Source: Longitalea luteola (GTDB lineage Bacteria; Bacteroidota; Bacteroidia; Chitinophagales; Chitinophagaceae). From it: DNA of 64,000 nucleotides. The stretch is from NCBI RefSeq assembly GCF_017356035.1, contig NZ_JAFIQX010000008.1:62001-126000 (forward strand). The letters run 5' to 3'. Below are positions 1 through 8,541 of this stretch, one piece after another. The notes below the pieces were generated by a model that did no database searches, was not told where the DNA came from, and was given only the letters and a program-made list of their open reading frames with translations. The number at the start of each line of letters is the position of its first letter. Position 1 is the first letter of the stretch. The position numbers and the translations under genes were made by a program.

Positions 1-226
1 CATAGCGGTCTGCCAGTGCGCCGGCAATTAAACAACCTACGATACAGCCCAGCGCCAGCGAACCGGTCAAAAAGCCTTCCCACCAGGCGTTCAGGCCAAA
101 GGTCGTACGCAAAAAAGGCAGTGCACCGGAGATCACGGCAAAATCAAACCCGAACAAATATCCTCCCAGTGCTGAAATAAAGGAGATAGCTATAATGTAA
201 CCTGAATTAAAACGGTATTGGGTCAT
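1..226 (-). CDS. MFS sugar porter, N-terminal part (cut by window edge)
   Basis: The first 75 codons of a minus-strand gene start at an ATG at 226 and run off the left edge. The translation begins MTQYRFNSGY and soon shows a GGYLFGFD..VISGA segment followed by GALADRY. These are the first-helix and loop 2-3 signatures of the major facilitator sugar porter family (XylE/GLUT-like, usually about 450-500 residues and 12 helices). It probably imports a monosaccharide or sugar acid across the inner membrane. It lies 16 bp downstream of the GH2 glycosidase on the same strand, so the pair is likely one transcript in which the glycosidase releases the sugar the porter imports. The substrate cannot be told from this fragment. 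Confidence 0.85.
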   Translation of the reverse strand, partial: MTQYRFNSGYIIAISFISALGGYLFGFDFAVISGALPFLRTTFGLNAWWEGFLTGSLALGCIVGCLIAGALADRY

Positions 227-242
227 GGCAAACAATTTAAGA

Positions 243-2234
243 TTAATGTACGAATGGATAACTGGTCACGCGATAACCGGCCGGTGTACAAATATCGAAA
301 CCAGCGCGGGCATTCATATCGGTAAGGGTAACAGTGGCGGTTTCGCCCGGTTTTAGCGCCGGCAGTTGCTGCGATAACCGCTTGCCGTCTCTACCGGGCC
401 AGGTGATCATAAAATTCCGCACAGTATAACAAGGCAACTGATCTTTATTCTTCAGGCTCACCTGCACGGTCGTCTCGTTCAATTTTTTTGTATTGGTAAT
501 GAGAATGGGCGATGCCAGCTGTTTGAAAACATGGTATGATGATTTCTTATTAAAATACAGATCGGTAATACCATGTATCCGCGCCTTATAATTGGCGGAC
601 CCGTCTTCCCCGATATGCGTACGGTAATCGTTCAGGCAAAAATAGATACAGCCCGCAATGTATTTCCGTTTAGCCCATTCATTGTAATGATAGATCATAT
701 CTTCGATGCGCCGCAGATCGCCACCGGCAAACCGCGGTTCACACAAACCGTTTTCGGTGATGAGCAAAGGCCGGTCGCCAAGGAAACTTTCTATCCCGGC
801 AAAATAGGCCGGCAGTTCTTCTGTCTTTTTGCCAAACCAGGTGCCAATATACTCATTCCAGGTGGGCAGATCGCCAATAAAGGATTCATCCTTCTCTTTC
901 CGCCGGAACGTTTCATTCGATACTACATTCACCAGACGAGAACTATCCAGTCCTTTTACAAATTGCTTCAATGCCCTGTATTGGTTCGGGTTGCGGTCGT
1001 CGCCATACACTTCATTGCTGATGCCCCAGGCAAAAATGCAGGGATGGTTATAATCGCGTTCGATCATTTCAACAAATTGTTTCCGCGCCACTTCTTCCAG
1101 CTCGGGCGTTAACCGGCCGGGTTGCTGCCACCAGGGGATTTCCGCCTGCAACAGCACCCCTTTTTCATCCAGCTGGTCGAGCATATATTCATCTACCTGC
1201 CAGTGGAAACGGCTGATGGTTACGTTCAGGTCTTTGAACATATTCGAAACGGAGTCCATTACCCAACGTGGCTCTGCGCTGCCATAGGCTGGATGGCTCG
1301 AAGGCATATATTCCAGTCCCGGTAATCGAACGGCTTCATTATTCAGCAAAAACTGCTGACCGCGCAACTCTATTTTACGGCAGCCAAAAGTTTGTGTTAC
1401 CTGGTCGGTCGGTTGTTCCTGTTGTTGAACCGTTACCTGCAGCTGATAGAGGAAGGGATCGTTAAAATGCCAGAGGTGAACCTTACCCAGATCGATGGCA
1501 CTTGTAAACGCTTCCCCGTTTTTAGTTAACGACAGTTTTTTGGTGAACACATTTTTCTTCGAGTGCTTTTCAAAAATACGTACCTCTGCCTGTATGGCGG
1601 CAACGTCCTCCTCCCATAACTTCAGATCGAGCCTGGCTTTGGCAGTGGAATCGGCCAGATTGAGATCGGGTGTTATATGTACATAACGGATGGAAGGTTT
1701 CCCGGTAACCTGCAAATGCACGCCCCGAATGATTCCCCCGTCGTTGCACCAGTCGAACTTTTGTTTATAGGGCAGGTTGGAAGCAGCATAGGCATTGCTT
1801 ACTGAAACTACCAGCTTGTTGGGCGCCCCGGTCTTTATTTGCCTGGTAACATCTACATAAAAGGTTGTATAACCGGCATTGGTATGCGCAGCAAGCCGGG
1901 TTCCATTCAGGTAAATCACAGCATCATGATACACGGCATCAAATTTCAATCTGAACTGTTTATTGCGGCTTGATGCAGGCACCGTAAATGTTTTTTCATA
2001 CCAGGCCAGGCCGCTGTAATCTTCCAGTCCTTTCATTACATTCCAGGTATGCGGCACCTGAACGGTGACAGCGCCGGCCGGCAAACCGGCTGCCCAGTTC
2101 TTACCCTGTCCGGCATTGGTTGAATCGCTGATGAACCGCCAGCTGCCATTTAAGGAGATCGTATTTCTTAAGGTTTGCGCATGAATAGCTATTATAATAA
2201 AAAGCAGCAGGCACGTGCACGCGGTCTTTTTCAT
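243..2234 (-). CDS. Glycoside hydrolase family 2 (beta-galactosidase/beta-glucuronidase-like)
   Basis: A 663-residue exported GH2 enzyme. I chose the ATG at 2234 because it opens a clear signal peptide (MKKTACTCLL, hydrophobic core to about residue 18, then HAQ); an in-frame ATG 39 codons upstream lacks this. Domain order is a jelly-roll sugar-binding domain (about 25-180), an Ig-like sandwich (about 185-285) and a TIM barrel with the WGISNE acid/base Glu at about 408 and a TENG nucleophile Glu at about 494. It should cleave a beta-linked glycoside in the periplasm or at the surface; galactosidase, glucuronidase and mannosidase activities cannot be separated from sequence alone. The sugar porter follows it on the same strand and an AraC regulator is divergent upstream, so a substrate-inducible glycoside operon is likely. 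Confidence 0.9.
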   Translation of the reverse strand: MKKTACTCLLLFIIIAIHAQTLRNTISLNGSWRFISDSTNAGQGKNWAAGLPAGAVTVQVPHTWNVMKGLEDYSGLAWYEKTFTVPASSRNKQFRLKFDAVYHDAVIYLNGTRLAAHTNAGYTTFYVDVTRQIKTGAPNKLVVSVSNAYAASNLPYKQKFDWCNDGGIIRGVHLQVTGKPSIRYVHITPDLNLADSTAKARLDLKLWEEDVAAIQAEVRIFEKHSKKNVFTKKLSLTKNGEAFTSAIDLGKVHLWHFNDPFLYQLQVTVQQQEQPTDQVTQTFGCRKIELRGQQFLLNNEAVRLPGLEYMPSSHPAYGSAEPRWVMDSVSNMFKDLNVTISRFHWQVDEYMLDQLDEKGVLLQAEIPWWQQPGRLTPELEEVARKQFVEMIERDYNHPCIFAWGISNEVYGDDRNPNQYRALKQFVKGLDSSRLVNVVSNETFRRKEKDESFIGDLPTWNEYIGTWFGKKTEELPAYFAGIESFLGDRPLLITENGLCEPRFAGGDLRRIEDMIYHYNEWAKRKYIAGCIYFCLNDYRTHIGEDGSANYKARIHGITDLYFNKKSSYHVFKQLASPILITNTKKLNETTVQVSLKNKDQLPCYTVRNFMITWPGRDGKRLSQQLPALKPGETATVTLTDMNARAGFDICTPAGYRVTSYPFVH

Positions 2235-2393
2235 GATGGCAGCTTTGTTTGATCGTATAAATATAATTATACAAATATGCCGGTAAGCCGTTGGCAGGAA
2301 AATAGAAATTTTTACGGAAATGATGGACAATGTTATTTTCCCGGCTATCAATTATCAACTATATTTATAGACAAATCATACAAACAGCTTGTC

Positions 2394-3281
2394 ATGCCGG
2401 TACTCAAGAAACGAGAAGGATTCCAGGGTCAGCGTTCCATCGTATTGCCCAGAAAGATCATCACTGAATTCAGCAACAGCAATACGATCGCATCGGGACT
2501 TTATATTACAGATATAGGCTATTATCCAAAGGCAAAATATCATTACCGGCAACGGACACATGGCAGCGATCAGCATATTCTTATTTATTGCCTGGAAGGT
2601 AAAGGCAAAGCGCAGGTATTGAAAAATAATTATTCCCTGCAACCCGGCTCTTTCATCATCATTCCGGCCGGACATGCCCACAGCTATGCATCGGCTGAGG
2701 AAGACAGCTGGACAATTTACTGGATCCATTTTACCGGTTCGTTATCCAAGAAAATGGTAGACACCTTAAAGCAAAAAATGAATGGTTATTGCAGCCGGGT
2801 CAATTTCAAACAAAAGCGGCTCGATCTGTTTGATGATATGTATGCCTGCCTCGAACGCGGTTACGGCAATGACAACCTGTGTTATGCCAATATGTGCTTA
2901 TACCATTTTATTTCCAGCTTCCTGTACGACGATCAGTTCAACCTCGCGGAGAAAGTGCATGGCGATGACCCCGTAGAATTGTCCATCAGTTTTATGCAAC
3001 AGCATATTGCCCAGGCGCTTTCCCTGGAAACCATTGCCCAATCCGTCAATTTTTCTGCTTCACATTATTCCGCCCTGTTTCGTAAAAAGACGGGATTTGC
3101 GCCCATTGAATATTTTAATCATTTAAAGATCCAGCTGGCATGCCAGTATTTACATTTTACCGAACTGCGGGTAAAGGAAATTGCCGATAAACTGGGTATT
3201 GAAGACCCCTACTATTTTTCGCGGTTATTCACCAAGTTGATGGGCATGTCGCCTAACCAGTACCGGAGCAGCAAAACCTGA
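2394..3281 (+). CDS. AraC family transcriptional regulator
   Basis: A 295-residue regulator with an N-terminal cupin-like ligand-binding half (about 20-150, including a YYPKAKYHY stretch and a WTIYWIHF strand) and a C-terminal pair of helix-turn-helix motifs (about 195-290, ending in the typical DPYYFSRLF...G.SPNQYR). The ATG at 2394 gives the start shared with the second AraC protein of this window; an upstream in-frame ATG at 2277 would add 39 residues with no family match. It is divergent from the GH2 glycosidase, so it likely senses a sugar and activates the glycosidase and porter from the 159-bp gap between them. It is clearly paralogous to the regulator at 38575-39483. Confidence 0.9.
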   Translation: MPVLKKREGFQGQRSIVLPRKIITEFSNSNTIASGLYITDIGYYPKAKYHYRQRTHGSDQHILIYCLEGKGKAQVLKNNYSLQPGSFIIIPAGHAHSYASAEEDSWTIYWIHFTGSLSKKMVDTLKQKMNGYCSRVNFKQKRLDLFDDMYACLERGYGNDNLCYANMCLYHFISSFLYDDQFNLAEKVHGDDPVELSISFMQQHIAQALSLETIAQSVNFSASHYSALFRKKTGFAPIEYFNHLKIQLACQYLHFTELRVKEIADKLGIEDPYYFSRLFTKLMGMSPNQYRSSKT

Positions 3282-3554
3282 TGTGATAATTTGATAATGT
3301 GATGATTTGATAATGTGACAATCCCGACTAAAGCCGCGACAAGTTGTGACAAAGTGAATGCAGTTTGAATTTATTGCTTATTAGTGTTATTTGTACAAGA
3401 TTGATCTAAATCAAAAGTTAGCCCCGATCCCTCAAACATGTATCATATTTCAACAATATGATTATTTTTATGCTATACGTAATAGTTAGTTAATCAATAC
3501 CAAAGATCTACCGGTGCGAAAGACCGGATTTCAAAACCAAAAAACCTTGATGAT
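3281..3554. other. Intergenic region with octad repeat and FNR-type box
   Basis: This 273-bp gap has no credible gene. It starts with two copies of a 16-bp (2x8) repeat of the form TGATRATTTGATAATG at 3284-3315, directly after the AraC stop. It then carries the FNR-type palindrome annotated separately and an AT-rich stretch (about 3430-3500) where the promoter of the next gene should lie. I see no clean TAnnTTTG element. Confidence 0.5.
3401..3414. promoter_or_regulatory. FNR/CRP-type operator box
   Basis: The 14 bases TTGATCTAAATCAA are a perfect match to the FNR consensus TTGAT-N4-ATCAA, a 5-bp perfect inverted repeat around four bases. The centre lies about 147 bp upstream of the YegP-like gene start. 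If this is an activator site at the usual -41.5 position, transcription would start near 3449. Which Crp/Fnr-family protein binds here is not visible in the window. Confidence 0.55.
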
Positions 3555-3887
3555 ATGGGAAAATTCGTAATCACCAAACGCGTGAGCGGGGAATTCCAGT
3601 TCAGCCTAAAAGCCGGCAGTGGCGAAACCATCCTGAGCAGCGAAGGCTATTCCACTAAATCAAACTGCCAGAATGGGATTGATTCGGTAAAACGCAATGC
3701 ACCGGACGAAAACAAATACGACCGGAAAATAGCTTCCAATGGTAAATTCTATTTCACCCTCGAGGCGGTTAATGGCCAAACCATTGGTATAAGTGAATTA
3801 TATGAAAGTGAGAGCAGCTGCATGAACGGGATACTGTCGGTAAAAGCACAGGCCCCGGATGCGACCATCCAGGATGCTACCATCTAA
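3555..3887 (+). CDS. YegP-like DUF1508 protein, two tandem repeats
   Basis: A 110-residue protein made of two DUF1508 units of about 50 residues each. Both have the plan K[FY][VY][IF]T...G.F.F.L.A.NG.TI..SE.Y.S...C.NGI.SVK..AP; the first unit covers about 1-50 and the second about 55-105. DUF1508/YegP proteins are small cytoplasmic proteins of poorly known function, often seen in stress responses. There is no signal peptide. The gene stands alone behind the FNR-type box and ends in a strong hairpin terminator, so it is probably monocistronic and could respond to oxygen or redox state (inference). Confidence 0.85.
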   Translation: MGKFVITKRVSGEFQFSLKAGSGETILSSEGYSTKSNCQNGIDSVKRNAPDENKYDRKIASNGKFYFTLEAVNGQTIGISELYESESSCMNGILSVKAQAPDATIQDATI

Positions 3888-3924
3888 TTATCATCTAGTT
3901 TTTTTGCAAGCACAATTCAGCTTC

Positions 3925-3957
3925 ATGCGGTCCGCCAACTGGCGGATCGCATTTTTT
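3925..3957 (+). terminator. Rho-independent terminator after the YegP-like gene
   Basis: A 12-bp stem (ATGCGGTCCGCC / GGCGGATCGCAT, one G-U wobble) closes a 4-base AACT loop and is followed at once by a run of Ts. It begins 37 bp after the stop codon of the DUF1508 gene. Confidence 0.85.
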
Positions 3958-4097
3958 ATATGATCCCGGGTAGCGGCCAGCCCACTGTCGCAATCACCCC
4001 CTCAATTTGTCATAACTACACCCTTTTCAGGTTCGGAATTTGCATCAACTTTATACTGTTGAACAAACCCAATTCTTTCATTAAAAAAGCATTAACA

Positions 4098-4562
4098 ATG
4101 GAAAAGCAGGAATTCAAGATCGCCATCGACGCACCCCGTGAAAAAGTATGGAAAGTATTATGGAGTGATGATTCCTACCGGGCATGGACAGCTCCTTTTT
4201 CAGAAGGCTCGCACGCAGTGGTACAGACCAATGGCGGAAGCACTTCTACCGACTGGCAAAAAGGCAACAAAGTGCTGTTCCTCGACGGTAGCGGAATGGG
4301 TATGGTTTCCAAAATTGAAGATGCCATTCCTAATGAATACATGAGCTTTCTGCACCTGGGCATTGTTAAGGACGGTATTGAAGATACAGAGAGCGAAGAA
4401 GTAAAGAAATGGGCTGGCGCACATGAAAACTATATTCTGAAAGATGTTCAGGGAAAAACCGAATTGCAGGTAGAACTCGATATCGATGAACAACATAAAG
4501 ACATGTTCTCTCAAACATTTCCGAAAGCCTTGCAAAAGGTAAAAGAACTGGCTGAACAATAA
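4098..4562 (+). CDS. START/AHSA1 (SRPBCC) domain protein
   Basis: A 154-residue cytoplasmic protein that is a single SRPBCC fold. It shows the opening IAIDAPREKVWKVLWSDD.Y..W..PF, a central F-L-D-G-S-G-M strand and a C-terminal helix ending LQKVKEL. Family members (AHSA1-like, START-like) bind hydrophobic ligands or act with partner proteins; the ligand here is unknown. The start at 4098 is chosen over an upstream in-frame ATG at 3960, which would translate through the preceding terminator region. It is flanked by a terminator and a repeat array, so it is likely its own transcription unit. Confidence 0.85.
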   Translation: MEKQEFKIAIDAPREKVWKVLWSDDSYRAWTAPFSEGSHAVVQTNGGSTSTDWQKGNKVLFLDGSGMGMVSKIEDAIPNEYMSFLHLGIVKDGIEDTESEEVKKWAGAHENYILKDVQGKTELQVELDIDEQHKDMFSQTFPKALQKVKELAEQ

Positions 4563-4959
4563 ATACAGGTCACATTTAAAGTTCATAGTTTATAGTTCCC
4601 GGGACCCGCGTTTTAGCGTTTGGAAAGTTTGAATAAAGCCGGTCTCCCGAATAAGTGAACTTAAAACTTTGAACTTTGTACTTAAAACTGTGAACCTTAA
4701 AACTTTGAACTTAAAACTTTGAACTTAAAACTTTGAACTTAAACTTTGAACTTAAAACTTTGAACTTAAAACTTTGAACTTTGAACTTTTATAGAGGTGA
4801 GCCACAAAGAAAGTGGTTCACTTTTTTTATGCCCCAACAACTAACCTTAATTACCCTACTATTAAGCCTTCCTGTCATTTTTTCGTTAAGCGCACAACCG
4901 TCCTTCATATTCTGACGTCATATAGGCCTGATTTCATTAATTTTATCAAAACCACTATC
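4563..4959. repeat. Gap with 7-bp repeat array (AACTTTG/AACTTAA)
   Basis: About 400 bp without a gene. From about 4655 to 4790 it is a near-perfect array of heptamers alternating between AACTTTG and AACTTAA, giving a 14-bp double unit. A partial inverted copy (AAAGTTCATAGTTTATAGTTC) lies just upstream at about 4576-4595, so the RNA could fold. The 3' part (4800-4959) is the leader of the oxidoreductase genes and contains an 8-bp palindrome TGACGTCA at 4913-4920. Confidence 0.8.
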
Positions 4960-5427
4960 ATGGCTTCCTATACAATTACCGTCAACAATAAAAAACACAC
5001 TGTTGATGTGCTGCCTGATACGCCCCTGCTTTGGGTTTTGCGCGATGAACTGAACCTGGTAGGCACCAAGTACGGCTGCGGTATTGCCCAGTGCGGCGCC
5101 TGTACGGTGCTGATGAATGACAATGCCATCCGCGCCTGCAGTTATCCCGTTTCAGCGGTAGGCACCAACAAGATCACTACCATCGAAGGATTGAGCGAGA
5201 ACGGGGATCACCCGGTGCAAAAAGCCTGGGATGAAATGGACGTACCCCAGTGCGGCTATTGCCAGAGTGGCCAGGTTATGGCGGCGGTTGCCCTGTTAAA
5301 AAGAAAGCCCAATCCCACCGATGAAGATATCAATGCAGCCATGAGCAATATCTGCCGCTGTGGCACGTATGTGAGAATTCGTAAGGCGGTGCATCTTGCC
5401 TCGCAGTCATCTAAACAGGGCAGTTGA
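4960..5427 (+). CDS. Isoquinoline 1-oxidoreductase-like small subunit, [2Fe-2S] protein
   Basis: A 155-residue electron-transfer subunit of the xanthine oxidase superfamily. The N-terminal plant-type ferredoxin cluster is ligated by Cys40, 45, 48 and 60 (CGIAQCGAC...C); the C-terminal cluster by Cys98, 101, 132 and 134 (CGYC...CRCG). The length and absence of extra domains match the two-subunit IorA type. It passes electrons from the molybdenum subunit encoded 141 bp downstream. The ATG at 4960 gives the usual family start; an upstream in-frame ATG would add 49 residues of untypical sequence. There is no export signal, so it is presumably co-exported with its Tat-bearing partner. Confidence 0.9.
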   Translation: MASYTITVNNKKHTVDVLPDTPLLWVLRDELNLVGTKYGCGIAQCGACTVLMNDNAIRACSYPVSAVGTNKITTIEGLSENGDHPVQKAWDEMDVPQCGYCQSGQVMAAVALLKRKPNPTDEDINAAMSNICRCGTYVRIRKAVHLASQSSKQGS

Positions 5428-5568
5428 AAAGTTAATAATGTTGAAATGTTGATAAAGGCCCAATATTCGAGTGCCCGACATATTTCATAACTCATCAATT
5501 TCTGCCCTTTATCAACCGTATCAACTTTATCAACTCAATCAACTCGTTAACTTGTCAACTAACTTCCA
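5428..5568. repeat. Intra-operon gap with inverted and 9-bp repeats
   Basis: The 141-bp gap between the two oxidoreductase subunits carries GTTGATAAAGGCC at 5448-5460 facing GCCCTTTATCAAC at 5504-5516, a possible hairpin with one bulge. It is followed by four CAAC units spaced exactly 9 bp apart (about 5514-5545). This is the same style of array as in other gaps but with a 9-bp period. Confidence 0.65.
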
Positions 5569-7686
5569 ATGAAACAAAGTACCACCAATATATCCCGAAG
5601 AAATTTTTTAAAGATCACGTCCCTCGCCGGTGGCGGCATGTTATTGGGTTTTGAGCTGCTGGCCAATGCCACAGCCGAAACTATGGCCGATTCCCCGCTC
5701 TTTGCACCCAATGCTTATCTGTCTATCGACCCTAAGGGCATTATTACGCTGATGGCGCCCAATCCCGAGATCGGTCAGGGTGTTAAAACAGCATTGCCTA
5801 TGTTGCTGGCCGAAGAGCTGGATGTGGATTGGAACAAAGTGGTGATCAACCAGGCCGATTTTGATAAAGAAAAGTATGGTAACCAGTCAGCCGGCGGCAG
5901 CGGCGCCATTCGTAGCCGCTATGAACCTATCCGGAAAGCCGGCGCTGTAGCCCGCCACATGTTGATCGCCGCAGCTGCAGCAACCTGGAATGTGCCGGCA
6001 GATGAATGCACTACCGAAAATGGTTATGTGCTGCACAAGGGCAGCGGCAAAAAGCTCAGTTATGGCGAACTGGCCGGCAAGTCGGCCACCATGCCCGTTC
6101 CGGACAATGTGAAACTCAAAGACCCGAAAGATTTCAAGATCATCGGAAAGCGCATAAAGAATGTCGATAATAAAGGCATCCTTACCGGTAAACCTTTGTT
6201 TGGCATCGATACCCGCCGAGAAGGCATGCTCTATTGCATGGTATCGCGGCCGCCTGCTTTTGGCAAGAAACTGAAGTCATACGACGATACCGAAACCCGT
6301 AAGATTCCCGGCGTTAAAAATGTGGTGCGTACTGACCATGTAGTAGCCGTGCTCGCCACTAATACCTGGGCAGCAAAAAAGGGACGCGATGCCCTGAAAG
6401 TGGAATGGGAAGATACCGGCAAACTGGAAAGTACAACAGATCACATAGCCGCCTTCAGGAACCTGATCCAGCAAAAAAGCGACAAACCCGACCGTAACGA
6501 CGGTGATGCGGAAAAAGCGCTCATGAACGCCAAAAAAGTAATTGAAAGTATTTACGAAGTGCCCGTGCTGAGCCATGCCCCGATGGAGCCGATCAATTTT
6601 TTTGCCGATGTACGCGATGGTAAAGCCGACCTGTACGGCCCCACCCAGGTACCCGGCCGGGCCATTGCCGATGTAGCCAAAGCATTGGGCATTGTCGAAG
6701 CTAATGTTACATTGGGATTGCCCCGCCAGGGTGGCGGATTTGGCAGAAAACTGCGCAGCGACAATGCAGTGGAAGCGGCATTGATCTCTTCCGTCGCCAG
6801 GGCGCCGATACAAATGTTATGGACACGCGAAGACGATATGCAGGGCGATTTTTACCGGCCGAACGGCATGTATCGCTACCGGGCTGCTATCAATAACGAC
6901 AACGAACTCGATGGCTGGTATCTGATCGCAGCCGCGCTGAATGCGGGCCGTGCCGCCGCTGCTGATAATTTCCCGGCCGGCGCCATAGCCAATTACCGCA
7001 CCGACAGCCAGGGACTCACCTCCAATATTCAAACAGGGCCCTGGCGCGCCCCAACACATAATGCCATTGCATTTGCAGAACAGAGCTTCCTCGATGAAAT
7101 AGCCCATGAACTAAAAAAAGATCCGGTTGCATTCCGGCTTGAACTGCTCGACAAGGCAAAAAACAATCCGGTTGGCAAAGTCAACTATAATATCGATAAA
7201 TTTAAAAGTGTGATTGACCTGGTGGCCAAAATGAGCAACTGGGGTAAGAACACACCAGGCCGTTATAAAGGCTTTGCCGCTTATTACTCCTTCAACACCT
7301 ATGTGGCTGAAGTGGCCGAGATCTCAATGCAAAATGGCAAACCCAAAGTACATAAAGTGTATTGCGCGGTGAACTGCGGACAGGTGGTAAACCTGAGCGG
7401 CGCCGAGAACCAGGTGCAGGGCGCTATTGTGGATGGATTGGGCCATGCCTGGTTTACCGAGATCACCTTCGATAAAGGGGCCGTTCAACAAAAAAACTTC
7501 AACACCTATAAAATGATGCGGATGCAGGATGCGCCGCTCGATGTGGAAGTGCAATTCGTAGAAACCAATGAAGCGCCAACCGGGCTGGGTGAACCTGCCC
7601 TGCCGCCGATTGCAGCCGTGGTATGTAATGCCATCTTCGCAGCAACGGGCAAGAGAATACGAAAAATTCCTTTTGGAAAAGCTTAA
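5569..7686 (+). CDS. Isoquinoline 1-oxidoreductase-like large subunit, molybdopterin-binding
   Basis: A 705-residue molybdenum hydroxylase subunit of the aldehyde oxidase/xanthine dehydrogenase superfamily (IorB type). It begins with a twin-arginine signal (SRRNFLK at residues 9-15 and a following hydrophobic stretch), so the folded holoenzyme is probably exported to the periplasm. Cofactor and active-site motifs are present: QGGGFGRK at about 384 and GLGEPALPP at about 672, whose Glu is the expected catalytic base. It should hydroxylate an aldehyde or N-heteroaromatic substrate; the exact substrate is not evident. It pairs with the [2Fe-2S] subunit upstream. No XdhC-type maturation factor or cytochrome partner lies next to it. 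Confidence 0.9.
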   Translation: MKQSTTNISRRNFLKITSLAGGGMLLGFELLANATAETMADSPLFAPNAYLSIDPKGIITLMAPNPEIGQGVKTALPMLLAEELDVDWNKVVINQADFDKEKYGNQSAGGSGAIRSRYEPIRKAGAVARHMLIAAAAATWNVPADECTTENGYVLHKGSGKKLSYGELAGKSATMPVPDNVKLKDPKDFKIIGKRIKNVDNKGILTGKPLFGIDTRREGMLYCMVSRPPAFGKKLKSYDDTETRKIPGVKNVVRTDHVVAVLATNTWAAKKGRDALKVEWEDTGKLESTTDHIAAFRNLIQQKSDKPDRNDGDAEKALMNAKKVIESIYEVPVLSHAPMEPINFFADVRDGKADLYGPTQVPGRAIADVAKALGIVEANVTLGLPRQGGGFGRKLRSDNAVEAALISSVARAPIQMLWTREDDMQGDFYRPNGMYRYRAAINNDNELDGWYLIAAALNAGRAAAADNFPAGAIANYRTDSQGLTSNIQTGPWRAPTHNAIAFAEQSFLDEIAHELKKDPVAFRLELLDKAKNNPVGKVNYNIDKFKSVIDLVAKMSNWGKNTPGRYKGFAAYYSFNTYVAEVAEISMQNGKPKVHKVYCAVNCGQVVNLSGAENQVQGAIVDGLGHAWFTEITFDKGAVQQKNFNTYKMMRMQDAPLDVEVQFVETNEAPTGLGEPALPPIAAVVCNAIFAATGKRIRKIPFGKA

Positions 7687-7732
7687 CGCTGAACGTTAAA
7701 TGCAGAACGCTAACGCTGAATGCCCAACGCTT
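7685..7732. repeat. Heptad repeat of the AACGCTG type
   Basis: A short degenerate array of 7-bp units related to AACGCTG/AACGCTA follows the oxidoreductase stop codon. The same unit family recurs at 24170-24270 and 31621-31779. Confidence 0.65.
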
Positions 7733-7777
7733 AAGACATAAGGCAAATCACCAACGGCCAACGGGCACCCTCATAAT

Positions 7778-7832
7778 AAAACGGCCTCGGGCTTCAGGTC
7801 AGCAACGATCGAAGCCAGAGGCTGTTCTTTTC
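7778..7832. terminator. Bidirectional hairpin terminator between convergent genes
   Basis: A 13-bp stem (7783-7795 with 7811-7823, one G-U wobble and one mismatch) has a 15-base loop and a T-rich tract on each outer side. It lies between the plus-strand oxidoreductase and the minus-strand protoglobin, so it can serve both. Confidence 0.7.
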
Positions 7833-7833
7833 C

Positions 7834-7865
7834 ATTATCACATTAGCTAATTATCACATTAGCTA
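7834..7865. repeat. Two copies of a 16-bp (2x8) repeat
   Basis: ATTATCACATTAGCTA occurs twice in tandem just outside the 3' end of the protoglobin gene. The same octads form the large array at 31806-31985. Confidence 0.8.
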
Positions 7866-7873
7866 ATTTAGTC

Positions 7874-8467
7874 TTACCATCCGCTATCACAATACGCCCT
7901 GGTCCACAAGACAACGTGCAGCAATACCGCTTTGCACCAGGCTTTATGCATTTTTTCAATAACGCCGAGGCTATGTCCTTTTTTGGCCAGAAATGGTTTC
8001 ATGGTATCATTAACGACTGCGGTAAACGCAAGCACATATCGCATAGGTATATGCGGTGGAGTATTGGCATTATCTGTTTTATTCTTTTTGGCCTCCATAT
8101 GACGCAATCCGATCTCATGCTGGTAGTTGAGCCAATCCTGATCGTATGGTTTATAACATACATCCAGGATCCATTGCTTAAAGCGCTCCTTTACTTTTTC
8201 TTTATATTGTTCGTCGATATTGCCTTGTGCATCCTTAAAATAATACGACAGGTGCGGTGTAGAGCTTATAACGCCACGCCACAACGTAACGATCGCTTCC
8301 GTCTGGGTTTCCAGCACATCGCCTGCCATACGCAGGTATTTCATATCATCCGAATCCAGGGTGATGGTTTGCTTCAACTGTTCCAGCTCTTTCATAGAAA
8401 CCGGTGACGTGGCCAATTCTTTCGCACCATAGTCGTACCCGGCTACATTGTCCACTACTGTTTCCAT
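7874..8467 (-). CDS. Protoglobin-domain protein
   Basis: A 197-residue protein with one globin-like domain of the protoglobin family and no transducer domain. The recognisable parts are YLRMAGDVLE...TLWRGVI at 44-67 and WLNYQHEIGLRHMEAKKNKTD at about 112-132. His117 or His123 is the likely proximal haem ligand; I favour 123 by its RH context. Protoglobins bind O2, CO and NO in the cytoplasm and are thought to sense or detoxify gases. The N-terminal 30 residues are an extension without clear homology. An 8-bp inverted repeat sits just upstream of the start codon and may be an operator. Confidence 0.8.
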   Translation of the reverse strand: METVVDNVAGYDYGAKELATSPVSMKELEQLKQTITLDSDDMKYLRMAGDVLETQTEAIVTLWRGVISSTPHLSYYFKDAQGNIDEQYKEKVKERFKQWILDVCYKPYDQDWLNYQHEIGLRHMEAKKNKTDNANTPPHIPMRYVLAFTAVVNDTMKPFLAKKGHSLGVIEKMHKAWCKAVLLHVVLWTRAYCDSGW

Positions 8468-8471
8468 AACT

Positions 8472-8498
8472 AATTGTTTTTATTCGTTTTAAACAATT
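8472..8498. promoter_or_regulatory. Inverted repeat in front of the protoglobin gene
   Basis: AATTGTTT at 8472-8479 and AAACAATT at 8491-8498 form a perfect 8-bp inverted repeat with an 11-base spacer. Its near edge is 5 bp from the protoglobin ATG, so it overlaps the ribosome-binding region. It could be a repressor site or a leader hairpin. Confidence 0.35.
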
Positions 8499-8541
8499 CT
8501 AAAAAAACCGTACCAGCAGTATGGAGAAAATTACACACTGC

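Noticed and set aside
573-1112. Open frame of 179 codons on the plus strand
   Set aside because: It is fully antisense to the GH2 gene, has no signal or family match, and follows the codon bias of the opposite strand.
4913-4920. TGACGTCA palindrome as a regulatory site
   Set aside because: A single 8-bp palindrome without a partner or a known bacterial regulator is too weak to call.
7916-8407. 163-codon frame on the plus strand
   Set aside because: It is antisense to the protoglobin gene, and the protoglobin motifs are clear on the other strand.
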